From the NCBI GenBank assembly GCA_013815485.1, contig JACDGB010000124.1, positions 1-6,080 on the forward strand: 6,080 nt of DNA, read 5' to 3'. This document shows, piece after piece, positions 1 through 5,679 of the stretch (positions within the stretch are counted from its first letter, which is position 1; each line of letters starts with the position of its first letter). The notes under the pieces were generated by a model. The model was not told where the DNA came from. It searched no databases and worked only from the letters and a program-made list of their open reading frames with translations. The DNA is from Rubrobacter sp. (GTDB lineage Bacteria > Actinomycetota > Rubrobacteria > Rubrobacterales > Rubrobacteraceae). The translations under genes and the position numbers were made by a program.

Positions 1-21
1 TCTCAGGCGCTCCACGACGGG

Positions 22-927
22 CTAGAAGACGTAGATGGCCGACCCGACCACCGCCAGCCAGAGGAGGAGCGAGATCTGCAGAGGCCGGTCCTGAAGGAGC
101 AAGGTATCGGGGTTGCCGCCGCCGTCGCGGTGAACCAGCAGCATGTACCGGAACACCCCGTAGACCACGAACGGTATGCTCCCCATCATGAACATCTCGG
201 CGTCCCGCTCGTAGACGGTGAACGTATACAGAGCGTAGGCGATGATGGTGGCCGAGATCATAATGTTCATCATCTCATCCAACATCGGCACCGAGTAGTC
301 ACTGAGGTTCTTCCGGTGGATGGATGCGCCTTCCCCCAGAGTCGCCAACTCGTGGCGGCGCTTGGAGAAGCCGAGAAAGAGTGTCAGGAGTCCGGTGCAG
401 ACTATCAGCCAGGGCGAGATGGGGCTTCCAACGGCCATGACGCCGGCGATGGCCCGGATCACGAACCCCGCCGAAATACCCATTACGTCCAGGATCGCCA
501 TGTGCTTGAGGATCGGCGAGTAGAGTGCCTGCAAACCCAGATACGTCAGCCCCACGAACCCAACCCCCAGGTTGACGGAGAAGCACGTCGTAAGCCCCGC
601 CGCCGCGAGCAAGACCGAGTACACGATGGCGGCGCGGGCGGAGATCTCACCGCTCGCCACGGGCCTGAACCGTTTGAGGGGATGCTTGCGATCCTCCTCC
701 ACATCGAGCACGTCGTTGATAGCGTACACGGCCCCGGACAACAAACAGAAGGCCACGAAGGCAAGCATCGCCGCCACCACCGAGGAGACCTCGAAGGCGC
801 TTCCCGAGAACACCAACCCGGCCAGCACGAACCCGTTCTTGGTCCACTGCTTCGGACGGGCCAGCCGGAGGTAGGTGCTCGCAAAGTTAATGGAGCTACC
901 CGCTTCCATGAGAGCCGTTTCTATCAT
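22..927 (-). CDS. Decaprenyl-phosphate phosphoribosyltransferase-type UbiA family membrane prenyltransferase
   Basis: The likely reaction is transfer of 5-phosphoribosyl from PRPP to a polyprenyl phosphate in the cytoplasmic membrane, the first step toward polyprenyl-phosphoribose/arabinose donors used in cell-wall glycans. The 301-residue product starts its core with ARPKQWTKN (residues 23-31), the RPKQWxKN hallmark of the DPPR synthase branch. The Asp-rich motif NDVLDVEEDRKHP (71-83) supplies N71, D72, D75 and D79 in NDxxDxxxD form, followed by KRFRPVASG. A second polar motif lies around YSPILKHMAILD (136-147), and the C-terminal part contains a YGVFRYMLLVH segment (256-266) followed by LLLQDRPL, as in this branch. 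Hydrophobic segments span most of the chain. Length fits the family. The ATG at 927 has no clear Shine-Dalgarno; a second in-frame ATG at 909 loses only six residues. It is divergent from the SRPBCC gene. Family assignment is strong; the exact lipid length and downstream glycan are inference. Confidence 0.88.
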   Translation of the reverse strand: MIETALMEAGSSINFASTYLRLARPKQWTKNGFVLAGLVFSGSAFEVSSVVAAMLAFVAFCLLSGAVYAINDVLDVEEDRKHPLKRFRPVASGEISARAAIVYSVLLAAAGLTTCFSVNLGVGFVGLTYLGLQALYSPILKHMAILDVMGISAGFVIRAIAGVMAVGSPISPWLIVCTGLLTLFLGFSKRRHELATLGEGASIHRKNLSDYSVPMLDEMMNIMISATIIAYALYTFTVYERDAEMFMMGSIPFVVYGVFRYMLLVHRDGGGNPDTLLLQDRPLQISLLLWLAVVGSAIYVF

Positions 928-988
928 AAACGACAGCCAAATTCTCTATCTTCCGCAGGGAAACGCGGCTTCCACGCATCCGGGCCAA

Positions 989-994
989 TACAAT
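989..994 (+). promoter_or_regulatory. Candidate -10 element for a leaderless transcript of the SRPBCC gene
   Basis: TACAAT matches the TAnnnT -10 pattern at five of six consensus positions. Exactly seven bases separate it from the ATG at 1002, so initiation at the usual distance would fall on or next to the A of the start codon. No purine-rich Shine-Dalgarno precedes that ATG. The hexamer at -35 distance is a poor match. This arrangement fits leaderless genes common in actinobacteria. It lies in the 74-base divergent gap (928-1001), where I see no convincing promoter facing the DPPR synthase gene. Confidence 0.5.
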
Positions 995-1001
995 ATCGAA
1001 C

Positions 1002-1487
1002 ATGAACCGCCCCGTTCGCGCGAGCCAGCTAGTCTCGGGGACCACGCGGGAGGAGACCTTCGCCGCGCTCCTCGACGTGCCCCGCTTCCCCGAGTGGTCC
1101 TTCGGCCTCAGCCGGACGCGCCTGTTGGACGGCGCGACTAAACTCGAAGAAGGCGTCTCGATGGAGTTCGCTCTCAGCGCCGTCGGCTTCACCCACGAAA
1201 TCGTCAGCATCATCACCGTCATTGAGGCGCCGCGCGTCATCGAGTGGCGATACGTGAAGGGCGCGGTGGGAAGCGGAGGCTGGAAGGTCGAGGAAGCGGG
1301 GCCGGATACGGTGCGGATGGCGTTCTGGACCGACTATGAGGTTAAACCGGCGTGGCTGAACCGGATCTCGCACCGGTCATTTTTCCGGGGGGTGGCCGAA
1401 GACCTGCTCCGCCGCTCCATGCGCCGCCTCGGGGAACGTCTTTCGGAGGCGGGAGACTACCGTCCGTCCGGGTCTTCGTCCTCGTAG
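1002..1487 (+). CDS. SRPBCC / START-like (polyketide cyclase-type) domain protein
   Basis: This 161-residue soluble protein has the layout of the SRPBCC helix-grip fold. An opening strand and helix carry the REETFAALLDVPRFPEWS segment (16-33), where the conserved pattern of a helix followed by a Pro/Trp turn is visible. Central beta strands include the EAPRVIEWRYVKG region (75-87). A long C-terminal amphipathic helix (about 124-148) closes the ligand cavity. Such proteins bind hydrophobic ligands or act in lipid, polyketide or stress contexts; the ligand cannot be read from the sequence. No signal peptide or membrane segment is seen. It is the only plus-strand gene. It starts at an ATG that may be leaderless, and its last 31 bases overlap the 3' end of tatC on the other strand. 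The final residues form a Ser-rich tail (SGSSSS) encoded inside that overlap. Specific function unknown. Confidence 0.8.
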   Translation: MNRPVRASQLVSGTTREETFAALLDVPRFPEWSFGLSRTRLLDGATKLEEGVSMEFALSAVGFTHEIVSIITVIEAPRVIEWRYVKGAVGSGGWKVEEAGPDTVRMAFWTDYEVKPAWLNRISHRSFFRGVAEDLLRRSMRRLGERLSEAGDYRPSGSSSS

Positions 1488-2311
1488 CCGTTGCGGCCCG
1501 GCGCGTCCTCGTCAACTTCCTCGAAATCGCCGCTCTCCGGGTCGCGCTCGTGGATTGCAACCTCGGATACCGGGTTCACGTAGCGGGCGATAACGATGCT
1601 GACCTCGTACATCACGATCATGGGCAGCGCCATCAGGACCATGCTGAATGGGTCCTGTCCCGGCGTCAGGGCGGCGGCGAGGACGGTGTTGGCAACGATG
1701 GCGTGCTTGCGGTACTTCTTCAAGATCGGGGCGTCTACAAGCTCTAGCTTCGCCCCCACGTAGGTCGCCGCCGGGAACTCGAACACGATGCCAAACGCCA
1801 GCAAAAAGCGCGTCACGAACGCCATGTAGTCTTTCGAGATTATTAGGTCGTTGTAGCGGTCGCCTCCCCATGAGAGAAGAAATTGTATTCCTATCGGCAG
1901 TACCACGAAGTAGCCGAACGCCACGCCCGCCAGGAACAGGGCGGAGGCGAGGGTGATCAAAGTATAAGTAAACGCCTTGCCCAGATCTCCGACCGCCGGG
2001 GCCACGAATGCCCATATCTGGTAGAGCAAGATCGGGATGGTGAGCAGGAATGCCGTGAACAACGCCAGCTTCACGTCCGCTACGAGGGCTTCGGCGGGGG
2101 ACGTGAAGTTCAGGTCTTCGAGCCCCGAAGGCTCCAGCAACAAGGCGAAGATCTGCGGTATGAAGAACCAGGAGACGATGGCGACGGCAAAGAACGCGAT
2201 GGCGACCTTGATGATCCTGGACCGGAACTCTCCCAGGTGCTCTATCAGAGTCATCCGCGCCTCTTCGCGCGGGCCGCGCGAACGCGAAGGCAGTCTCAGA
2301 CGGCTAGCCAT
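1457..2311 (-). CDS. tatC: Twin-arginine translocase subunit TatC
   Basis: TatC is the multi-pass membrane receptor of the Tat pathway; it binds twin-arginine signal peptides and recruits TatA to export folded proteins. Signatures seen in this 284-residue product are EHLGEFRSRI (24-33, with the conserved acidic residue E28), SPAEA (71-75), YQIWAFVAP (97-105), FGIVFEFP (173-180, E178 at the position of the conserved glutamate), TPGQDPFS (216-223, D220) and LPMIVMYE (229-236). Six hydrophobic segments are visible. The first 20 residues, ending in REEARM before TLIEHL, resemble the basic extension of actinobacterial TatC. An internal ATG at 2254 has an AAGAGG five bases upstream (2260-2265) and would give 265 residues, so the start is unsettled. 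The C-terminus (about 250-284) is a strongly acidic tail whose end is encoded opposite the SRPBCC gene. It lies seven bases downstream of tatA, so co-translation from one mRNA is likely. Confidence 0.95.
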   Translation of the reverse strand: MASRLRLPSRSRGPREEARMTLIEHLGEFRSRIIKVAIAFFAVAIVSWFFIPQIFALLLEPSGLEDLNFTSPAEALVADVKLALFTAFLLTIPILLYQIWAFVAPAVGDLGKAFTYTLITLASALFLAGVAFGYFVVLPIGIQFLLSWGGDRYNDLIISKDYMAFVTRFLLAFGIVFEFPAATYVGAKLELVDAPILKKYRKHAIVANTVLAAALTPGQDPFSMVLMALPMIVMYEVSIVIARYVNPVSEVAIHERDPESGDFEEVDEDAPGRNGYEDEDPDGR

Positions 2312-2318
2312 TCAGATT

Positions 2319-2651
2319 CTAGCGGTGCTTCTGCTCGGTACTGTCGGTTTCAACGGAGGCATCCGGCTGCGCGCTGGCGTCCGCGCTGGCGTCCACAGTG
2401 TCGTCGCTCTTTACCTCGGTGGAGGCGAGATCCTCCTCGTCCTTCTTGTCCTGTTCGTTCTTCTCTTCTTCCTTCTTGTCCTCTAGTTGGCCTTCGCGGG
2501 TGCCCTGGCGGAACTCGCGCACGCCGCTGCCGAGTCCGCGGGCCAATTCCGGTATGCGCTTCGCGCCGAAGAGCAGCAAAATGATGACAAGGGCGATGAT
2601 AAGCTCGGTTCCACCCAATGAACCTATCCCCGGTATCAAAGCAAGACCCAT
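2319..2651 (-). CDS. tatA: Twin-arginine translocase subunit TatA
   Basis: TatA is the small single-span protein that oligomerises to open the Tat translocation path at the membrane. The 110-residue product has a short N-terminal stretch, a membrane helix at about 15-29, then the hinge and amphipathic helix FGAKRIPELARGLGSG (28-43), the classic TatA signature, and a highly charged Lys/Glu/Asp tail from about 54 onward. The FGAKRIPE hinge favours TatA over TatB. I chose the ATG at 2651 because AGGAGG lies four bases upstream (2656-2661) and the protein then begins directly with the short N-out segment. A longer in-frame reading from GTG at 2681 would add ten residues without typical TatA features. 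No separate tatB is present in the window. The tail contains a 12-base tandem duplication (2371-2394). Confidence 0.94.
   Translation of the reverse strand: MGLALIPGIGSLGGTELIIALVIILLLFGAKRIPELARGLGSGVREFRQGTREGQLEDKKEEEKNEQDKKDEEDLASTEVKSDDTVDASADASAQPDASVETDSTEQKHR
2371..2394. repeat. 12-base perfect tandem duplication in the tatA tail
   Basis: GCGCTGGCGTCC occurs at 2371-2382 and is repeated immediately at 2383-2394. On the minus strand it encodes the repeated DASA units in the unstructured charged tail of TatA. In-frame slippage in a tolerant tail is the simplest explanation. Confidence 0.85.
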
Positions 2652-2655
2652 ATTT

Positions 2656-2661
2656 CCTCCT
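2656..2661 (-). promoter_or_regulatory. tatA: Strong Shine-Dalgarno deciding the tatA start
   Basis: The minus strand reads AGGAGG followed by four bases (AAAT) and ATG. This is a full-consensus ribosome binding site and the strongest one in the window. It selects the ATG at 2651 over the upstream GTG at 2681. Confidence 0.85.
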
Positions 2662-2686
2662 GGTACGCTATCCTGTCTCACGGTTC

Positions 2687-2692
2687 ATTATA
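2687..2692 (-). promoter_or_regulatory. Candidate -10 box of the tatAC promoter
   Basis: A perfect TATAAT lies on the minus strand in the 63-base gap between the TPR gene stop and the tatA ATG. Initiation about seven bases downstream would give a 5' leader of roughly 30 bases containing the AGGAGG. The -35 region at 17-base spacing (ATCCGC) is a poor match and no TGn extension is present, so activity is inferred from the -10 alone. It would let tatAC be expressed apart from the upstream genes. Confidence 0.5.
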
Positions 2693-2714
2693 CGATGGTC
2701 AGCCAATGCGCGGA

Positions 2715-3359
2715 TCACGACCCCGACGCCCCGGTGGTCTCCCCGCCCTGTAGCAATGATGAAATGCGGTCTTTGACCTGCCCGGATTGCTGACCCTGCG
2801 GCTCGAGGTCGAGGTAGCCATTGTAATATTTGATCGCCTCCGCCGTCTCGCCAGCCTGCTCGTATGACTGCCCCGCGAACAGGTACGCATCCTCGTTGTC
2901 TTTCTCGGTCTCCGCCGCCGCCGCGAATGCGTCGCCAGCCTTGCCGTGCAATTCGTTCCGTTCCTTCTCTTCGGCGGCTGCCTGCGCCTTCTGGGAGTAC
3001 GCCTGTCCGAGAAGAAGCACCGTATCCTCGTCGTTCGGGGCGGCCTCGCGTCCTTTTTGCAGCACGCGGATGGCATCGTCGGTCTGACCGTTTTGGAGAT
3101 ATAGGCTGGCGAGATCCTGGGCTGCGTTGGGATCTTCGGGGTTGTCCTGGAGCTCCTTTTCGGCCTGCTCGATCTGGTCTTGCGGATCGAAAGACTGCCC
3201 CGCGCTCTGCTGATTGGAGCTGCCGCCGATCAGGTCCAGAGGGTTGTAGAAGAAGTTGGAACCTACTCCGAAAAAGATTGTGCTACCGATAAACACCGCC
3301 GAGAGCCCGATGGCGAACACCCTCGTCCAGAAAGTAAGCTTTTCGCGATCCAACATCAT
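2715..3359 (-). CDS. Membrane-anchored tetratricopeptide repeat protein
   Basis: This 214-residue protein begins with a short basic cytoplasmic end (MMLDREK), then one hydrophobic segment at about 10-33 that looks like a signal anchor. A Gly/Ser/Gln/Asn-rich linker (about 45-58) follows. The rest is helical with TPR-like units: about 76-109 (NAAQDLASLYLQNGQTDDAI is typical), an expanded unit at about 110-150 with an Ala/Glu/Lys-rich insertion, and about 156-189 (EDAYLFAGQSYEQAGETAEA). There are no cysteines and no catalytic motif. TPR domains are protein-binding scaffolds; the partner is unknown, and an extracytoplasmic location is inferred from the anchor. GGAGG lies 11 bases before the chosen ATG, a slightly long spacing. 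It starts 21 bases after the amidohydrolase stop, so co-transcription with the menaquinone genes is plausible. tatA follows but has its own -10 candidate. Confidence 0.85.
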   Translation of the reverse strand: MMLDREKLTFWTRVFAIGLSAVFIGSTIFFGVGSNFFYNPLDLIGGSSNQQSAGQSFDPQDQIEQAEKELQDNPEDPNAAQDLASLYLQNGQTDDAIRVLQKGREAAPNDEDTVLLLGQAYSQKAQAAAEEKERNELHGKAGDAFAAAAETEKDNEDAYLFAGQSYEQAGETAEAIKYYNGYLDLEPQGQQSGQVKDRISSLLQGGETTGASGS

Positions 3360-3380
3360 GGTGGGGATATCCTCCGGAAC

Positions 3381-4610
3381 CTAGCCCTCGTCCCGATTGT
3401 ATATCAGACGACCGCCCGCGACCGTCGCCACGACGCCACCATCAGCCGCGGCTTCGAGGATTTGCCGCTCCGGCTCACTGCCCGAAGGAGCGACATCCAC
3501 CACCGCCAGGTCAGCCCACTTCCCAGCCTCGAGGCTCCCGGTCTCATCCCCGACCCCGAGCGCCCGCGCGCCCCCAATCGTCGCAAGCTCCAGCCCCGTC
3601 GCGCCGTCGAAGCCGTGAAGGTCCACCGCGAAGAGTGCCTCCTCGAAGACGTTCAGGCTCGGGCTGCTCCATAGTCCATCCGTGCCGATGCCGACACGCA
3701 CGCCGCGCTCGATCATGCGCGGCACCGGCGAGACGCCACAATCCAGAAAGTCATTTGAGCGGGGACAATGCGCCGCCGCGGTGCCCGTGCGCGCCAAAAC
3801 CCCGATATCCTCCTCCGATACCTCCGTCGCCAGATGCGCCGCTATCGTGCCGGGAGAGAGCAACTCGATGTTTTCGGCATACAGCACCGGCGACAGTCCC
3901 GTCCCGCCCCACTCGTTGCTCCCGAAGATGGCCGTCAGTCCGCCGGTCCCGTTTCGGACGAACTCAACCTCCTCCGGGCTCTCCGAGATGTGGACCGCGA
4001 GCCTCCACCCCATCTCCCGTGACCGGCGCGCCGCCAGCCGCGAGCTTTCCGGGTCCACCGTGTACGTGGAGTGGACGCTGACCGCGCAGTCCACCCGCTC
4101 GGGCAACCCTTCACGCAGCTTGCGGGCCTCCTCGAAGATGAAGTTCACCGCCTCTTCCGGCGTGCCGTCCCCGATGTCATGGGGGAAAAACTCCGCGTAG
4201 ACCGTGCCGACCATGCCAGATTCGGCGAGTTGCGGCAGGCATTCTCCGTATGGCGAAGACTCGGCCATGAACGTCGTCCCCGCCTCGACGGCCTCGCGGG
4301 CGGAGTTCCGGGCAGCCTCCGCCGTCCAGGCTTCTTTCTCGGGGAGGCGTTCGATCAGCGCGGCGAGCCACTTCGAGAACGGACCACCCTCCGGGCCATC
4401 ACCGCGCCTGAAACCGAGGTGAGCGTGGACGTTCACCGCGCCGGGGACAATGGTTTGACGGGGAAAACGCCGCACTTCGGCATTCGGGTTATCTCTCTCA
4501 AGATCCGAAATGGTCCCGATGGAGGAGATTCTACCGTCCCTCACCAGTACGGCCCCGTCACGAATGGCGGGGCCGGAGACGGGCAAGACGAGCCCGGAAG
4601 CGTAGATCAC
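3381..4610 (-). CDS. Metal-dependent amidohydrolase, candidate aminodeoxyfutalosine deaminase (MqnF-like)
   Basis: A TRZ/ATZ/SAH-deaminase-type amidohydrolase of 409 residues from GTG 4610. Key residues in that numbering are the HAH metal pair (H62, H64 in VNVHAHLGF), H180 in VHSTYT, H207 and E210 in VHISES (HxxE), H259 in AAHLATE, H281 in AHCPRSN, and D311 in GIGTDGLWSSPSLN, the expected metal and catalytic set. A beta-sandwich composed of N- and C-terminal segments (IVPGAVNVHAH at the front, WADLAVVD near the end) is typical. Family members deaminate purine-like substrates; adjacency to polyprenyl synthase and menG suggests deamination of aminodeoxyfutalosine in the futalosine menaquinone route, which is inference. 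Other nucleoside or guanine-type substrates remain possible. GTG 4610 has GGAG six bases upstream. Alternative in-frame GTGs at 4628, 4643 and 4655 exist; the last would overlap the upstream stop by eight bases but lacks a spaced Shine-Dalgarno. Confidence 0.82.
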   Translation of the reverse strand: MIYASGLVLPVSGPAIRDGAVLVRDGRISSIGTISDLERDNPNAEVRRFPRQTIVPGAVNVHAHLGFRRGDGPEGGPFSKWLAALIERLPEKEAWTAEAARNSAREAVEAGTTFMAESSPYGECLPQLAESGMVGTVYAEFFPHDIGDGTPEEAVNFIFEEARKLREGLPERVDCAVSVHSTYTVDPESSRLAARRSREMGWRLAVHISESPEEVEFVRNGTGGLTAIFGSNEWGGTGLSPVLYAENIELLSPGTIAAHLATEVSEEDIGVLARTGTAAAHCPRSNDFLDCGVSPVPRMIERGVRVGIGTDGLWSSPSLNVFEEALFAVDLHGFDGATGLELATIGGARALGVGDETGSLEAGKWADLAVVDVAPSGSEPERQILEAAADGGVVATVAGGRLIYNRDEG

Positions 4611-4616
4611 CGGCTG

Positions 4617-4645
4617 CTCCGGCGTCACCGACTCCGGCGTCACCG
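4617..4645 (-). repeat. 15-base-period tandem repeat at the amidohydrolase start
   Basis: The plus-strand 14-mer CTCCGGCGTCACCG occurs at 4617-4630 and again, identical, at 4632-4645. Read on the minus strand each copy holds a GTG and a GGAG, so the duplication creates several in-frame start-like modules (VTPES VTPEQ if translated) between the polyprenyl synthase stop and the preferred amidohydrolase start. Confidence 0.8.
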
Positions 4646-4647
4646 CC

Positions 4648-5679
4648 TCACGCACTCCTGCCGACCACCTCGGCGGCCACGGCTTCCAGGACTTTGCGCT
4701 CCGGCCCACCGGGCAACAGACCCAGCCCCTCGAATGCGGCGTCTATCTCTCCCATTGCCCACGCCTCGGTCCTGGCGACGGCGCCGGTGGCGAGAACGGC
4801 TTCGATGGCGGCTTCGAGCACATCCGGCGAAGGGTCCGGGTCGGCGAGCGCGCGCCGTATCGTCGCGGCGTCTCCCTCGCGCAGGGCGAAGATGATCGGG
4901 AGCGTGACCGTGCCCTCCACAAGATCCGTCCCGATCCCCTTGCCCATCAAACCGGGCTTGCCGACCAGATCCATGATGTCGTCTGACATCTGAAAGGCGA
5001 TCCCCAAAGCCTGTCCGTAAGTCGCCAGCGCATCTATCTGCCGCAATGAGAGACCGCCGAGCGTGCCACCCGCGACGCACGCCGCCTTGAAAAGTCCGGC
5101 TGTCTTCATGCGGATGTGATCCAGATACGCCTCGACCTCGACGTTCGCGCCGCTGGACCGGTACTGTTCCAATTCTCCGGCGGCGAGGCCGTGGGATGCC
5201 TCCGAGAAGGCACGGATCAGCCTCGAGTCCCCGATCTGCGCGAGCGCGGTGAAAGTCTCGGCGAACAGATAGTCGCCGGTCGCAACCGCGATCTCCCGCC
5301 CGTAGCTCGCCACGGTTGTCGGCAACCCGCGCCGGGTCTCGGCCCGGTCCACTATGTCGTCGTGGATAAGCGTCGCCGTGTGCAAAACCTCGATAGCGGT
5401 AGCGGCTTCGAGGAGAGCGTCTTCCTCGGGCTCACTCATGCGGGCGCTCAGGATCAGGAGCAAGGGCCGCAGCCTCTTCCCCCCCGAAGTCAGAGCCTCC
5501 GTCGCGGGCTCTACCAGATGATCCGGCGCTCGCTCACCCACCCCAGCGAGCAAATCTTCAACCCGCTCCACGACCTCGAACGCCGCCTCGGGCACCTCCG
5601 GCGCGTCAAGGACGCTCTCCGCGGTGGAGGGTGATGATGCCGCCGGCAAATCTCTCCCATGTAACGCTTTGTAATCCAT
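4648..5679 (-). CDS. Long-chain all-trans polyprenyl diphosphate synthase
   Basis: This enzyme condenses isopentenyl diphosphate units onto an allylic primer to form the long isoprenoid diphosphate that becomes the menaquinone side chain. The 343-residue product shows GGKRLRP (66-72, substrate binding), the first Asp-rich motif DDIVD (107-111), GDYLFA (135-140), MKT (191-193), the second Asp-rich motif FQMSDDIMD (229-237) and GTDLVEGTVTLP (250-261). The fifth residue before the first Asp-rich motif is Ala102, a small residue that permits long products in this family, so an octaprenyl-type or similar chain is likely; exact length cannot be read. The chosen ATG at 5679 has GGAG four bases upstream and overlaps the end of menG by 74 bases in another frame. 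About 30 N-terminal residues are low in conserved features, so a later start such as TTG 5649 or GTG 5595 is possible. It leads directly into the amidohydrolase gene. Confidence 0.93.
   Translation of the reverse strand: MDYKALHGRDLPAASSPSTAESVLDAPEVPEAAFEVVERVEDLLAGVGERAPDHLVEPATEALTSGGKRLRPLLLILSARMSEPEEDALLEAATAIEVLHTATLIHDDIVDRAETRRGLPTTVASYGREIAVATGDYLFAETFTALAQIGDSRLIRAFSEASHGLAAGELEQYRSSGANVEVEAYLDHIRMKTAGLFKAACVAGGTLGGLSLRQIDALATYGQALGIAFQMSDDIMDLVGKPGLMGKGIGTDLVEGTVTLPIIFALREGDAATIRRALADPDPSPDVLEAAIEAVLATGAVARTEAWAMGEIDAAFEGLGLLPGGPERKVLEAVAAEVVGRSA

Noticed and set aside
1..21. Possible start of a further minus-strand gene (GTG at 15, reading VERLR) just after the DPPR synthase stop
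   Set aside because: Only five codons are visible and there is no Shine-Dalgarno, so it cannot be supported from this window.
953..968. CCGC...GCGG hairpin in the divergent gap
   Set aside because: Only a four-base stem with a loop of eight and no U-run; too weak to call a terminator or operator.
130..1005. 291-codon plus-strand open frame opposite the DPPR synthase gene
   Set aside because: It is His/Arg/Gln-rich with no domain or hydrophobic pattern and lies fully antisense to a strongly conserved membrane enzyme; such shadow frames are common in GC-rich DNA.
2440..2482. 13-base direct repeat TCCTTCTTGTCCT spaced by 30 bases
   Set aside because: It reflects repeated Lys/Glu/Asp codons in the charged TatA tail and needs no further explanation.
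1883..2584. 233-codon plus-strand open frame opposite tatC/tatA
   Set aside because: Low-complexity basic translation, antisense to clear Tat genes and bridging two of them; a compositional shadow.
4653..4709. Longer amidohydrolase reading starting at ATG 4709 inside the polyprenyl synthase
   Set aside because: The added residues (Arg/Trp/Pro-rich) do not resemble the family N-terminus, and the conserved domain begins after GTG 4610.
4071..4895. 274-codon plus-strand open frame across the amidohydrolase/synthase junction
   Set aside because: Arg/Pro-rich translation without recognisable motifs, antisense to two well-supported genes.
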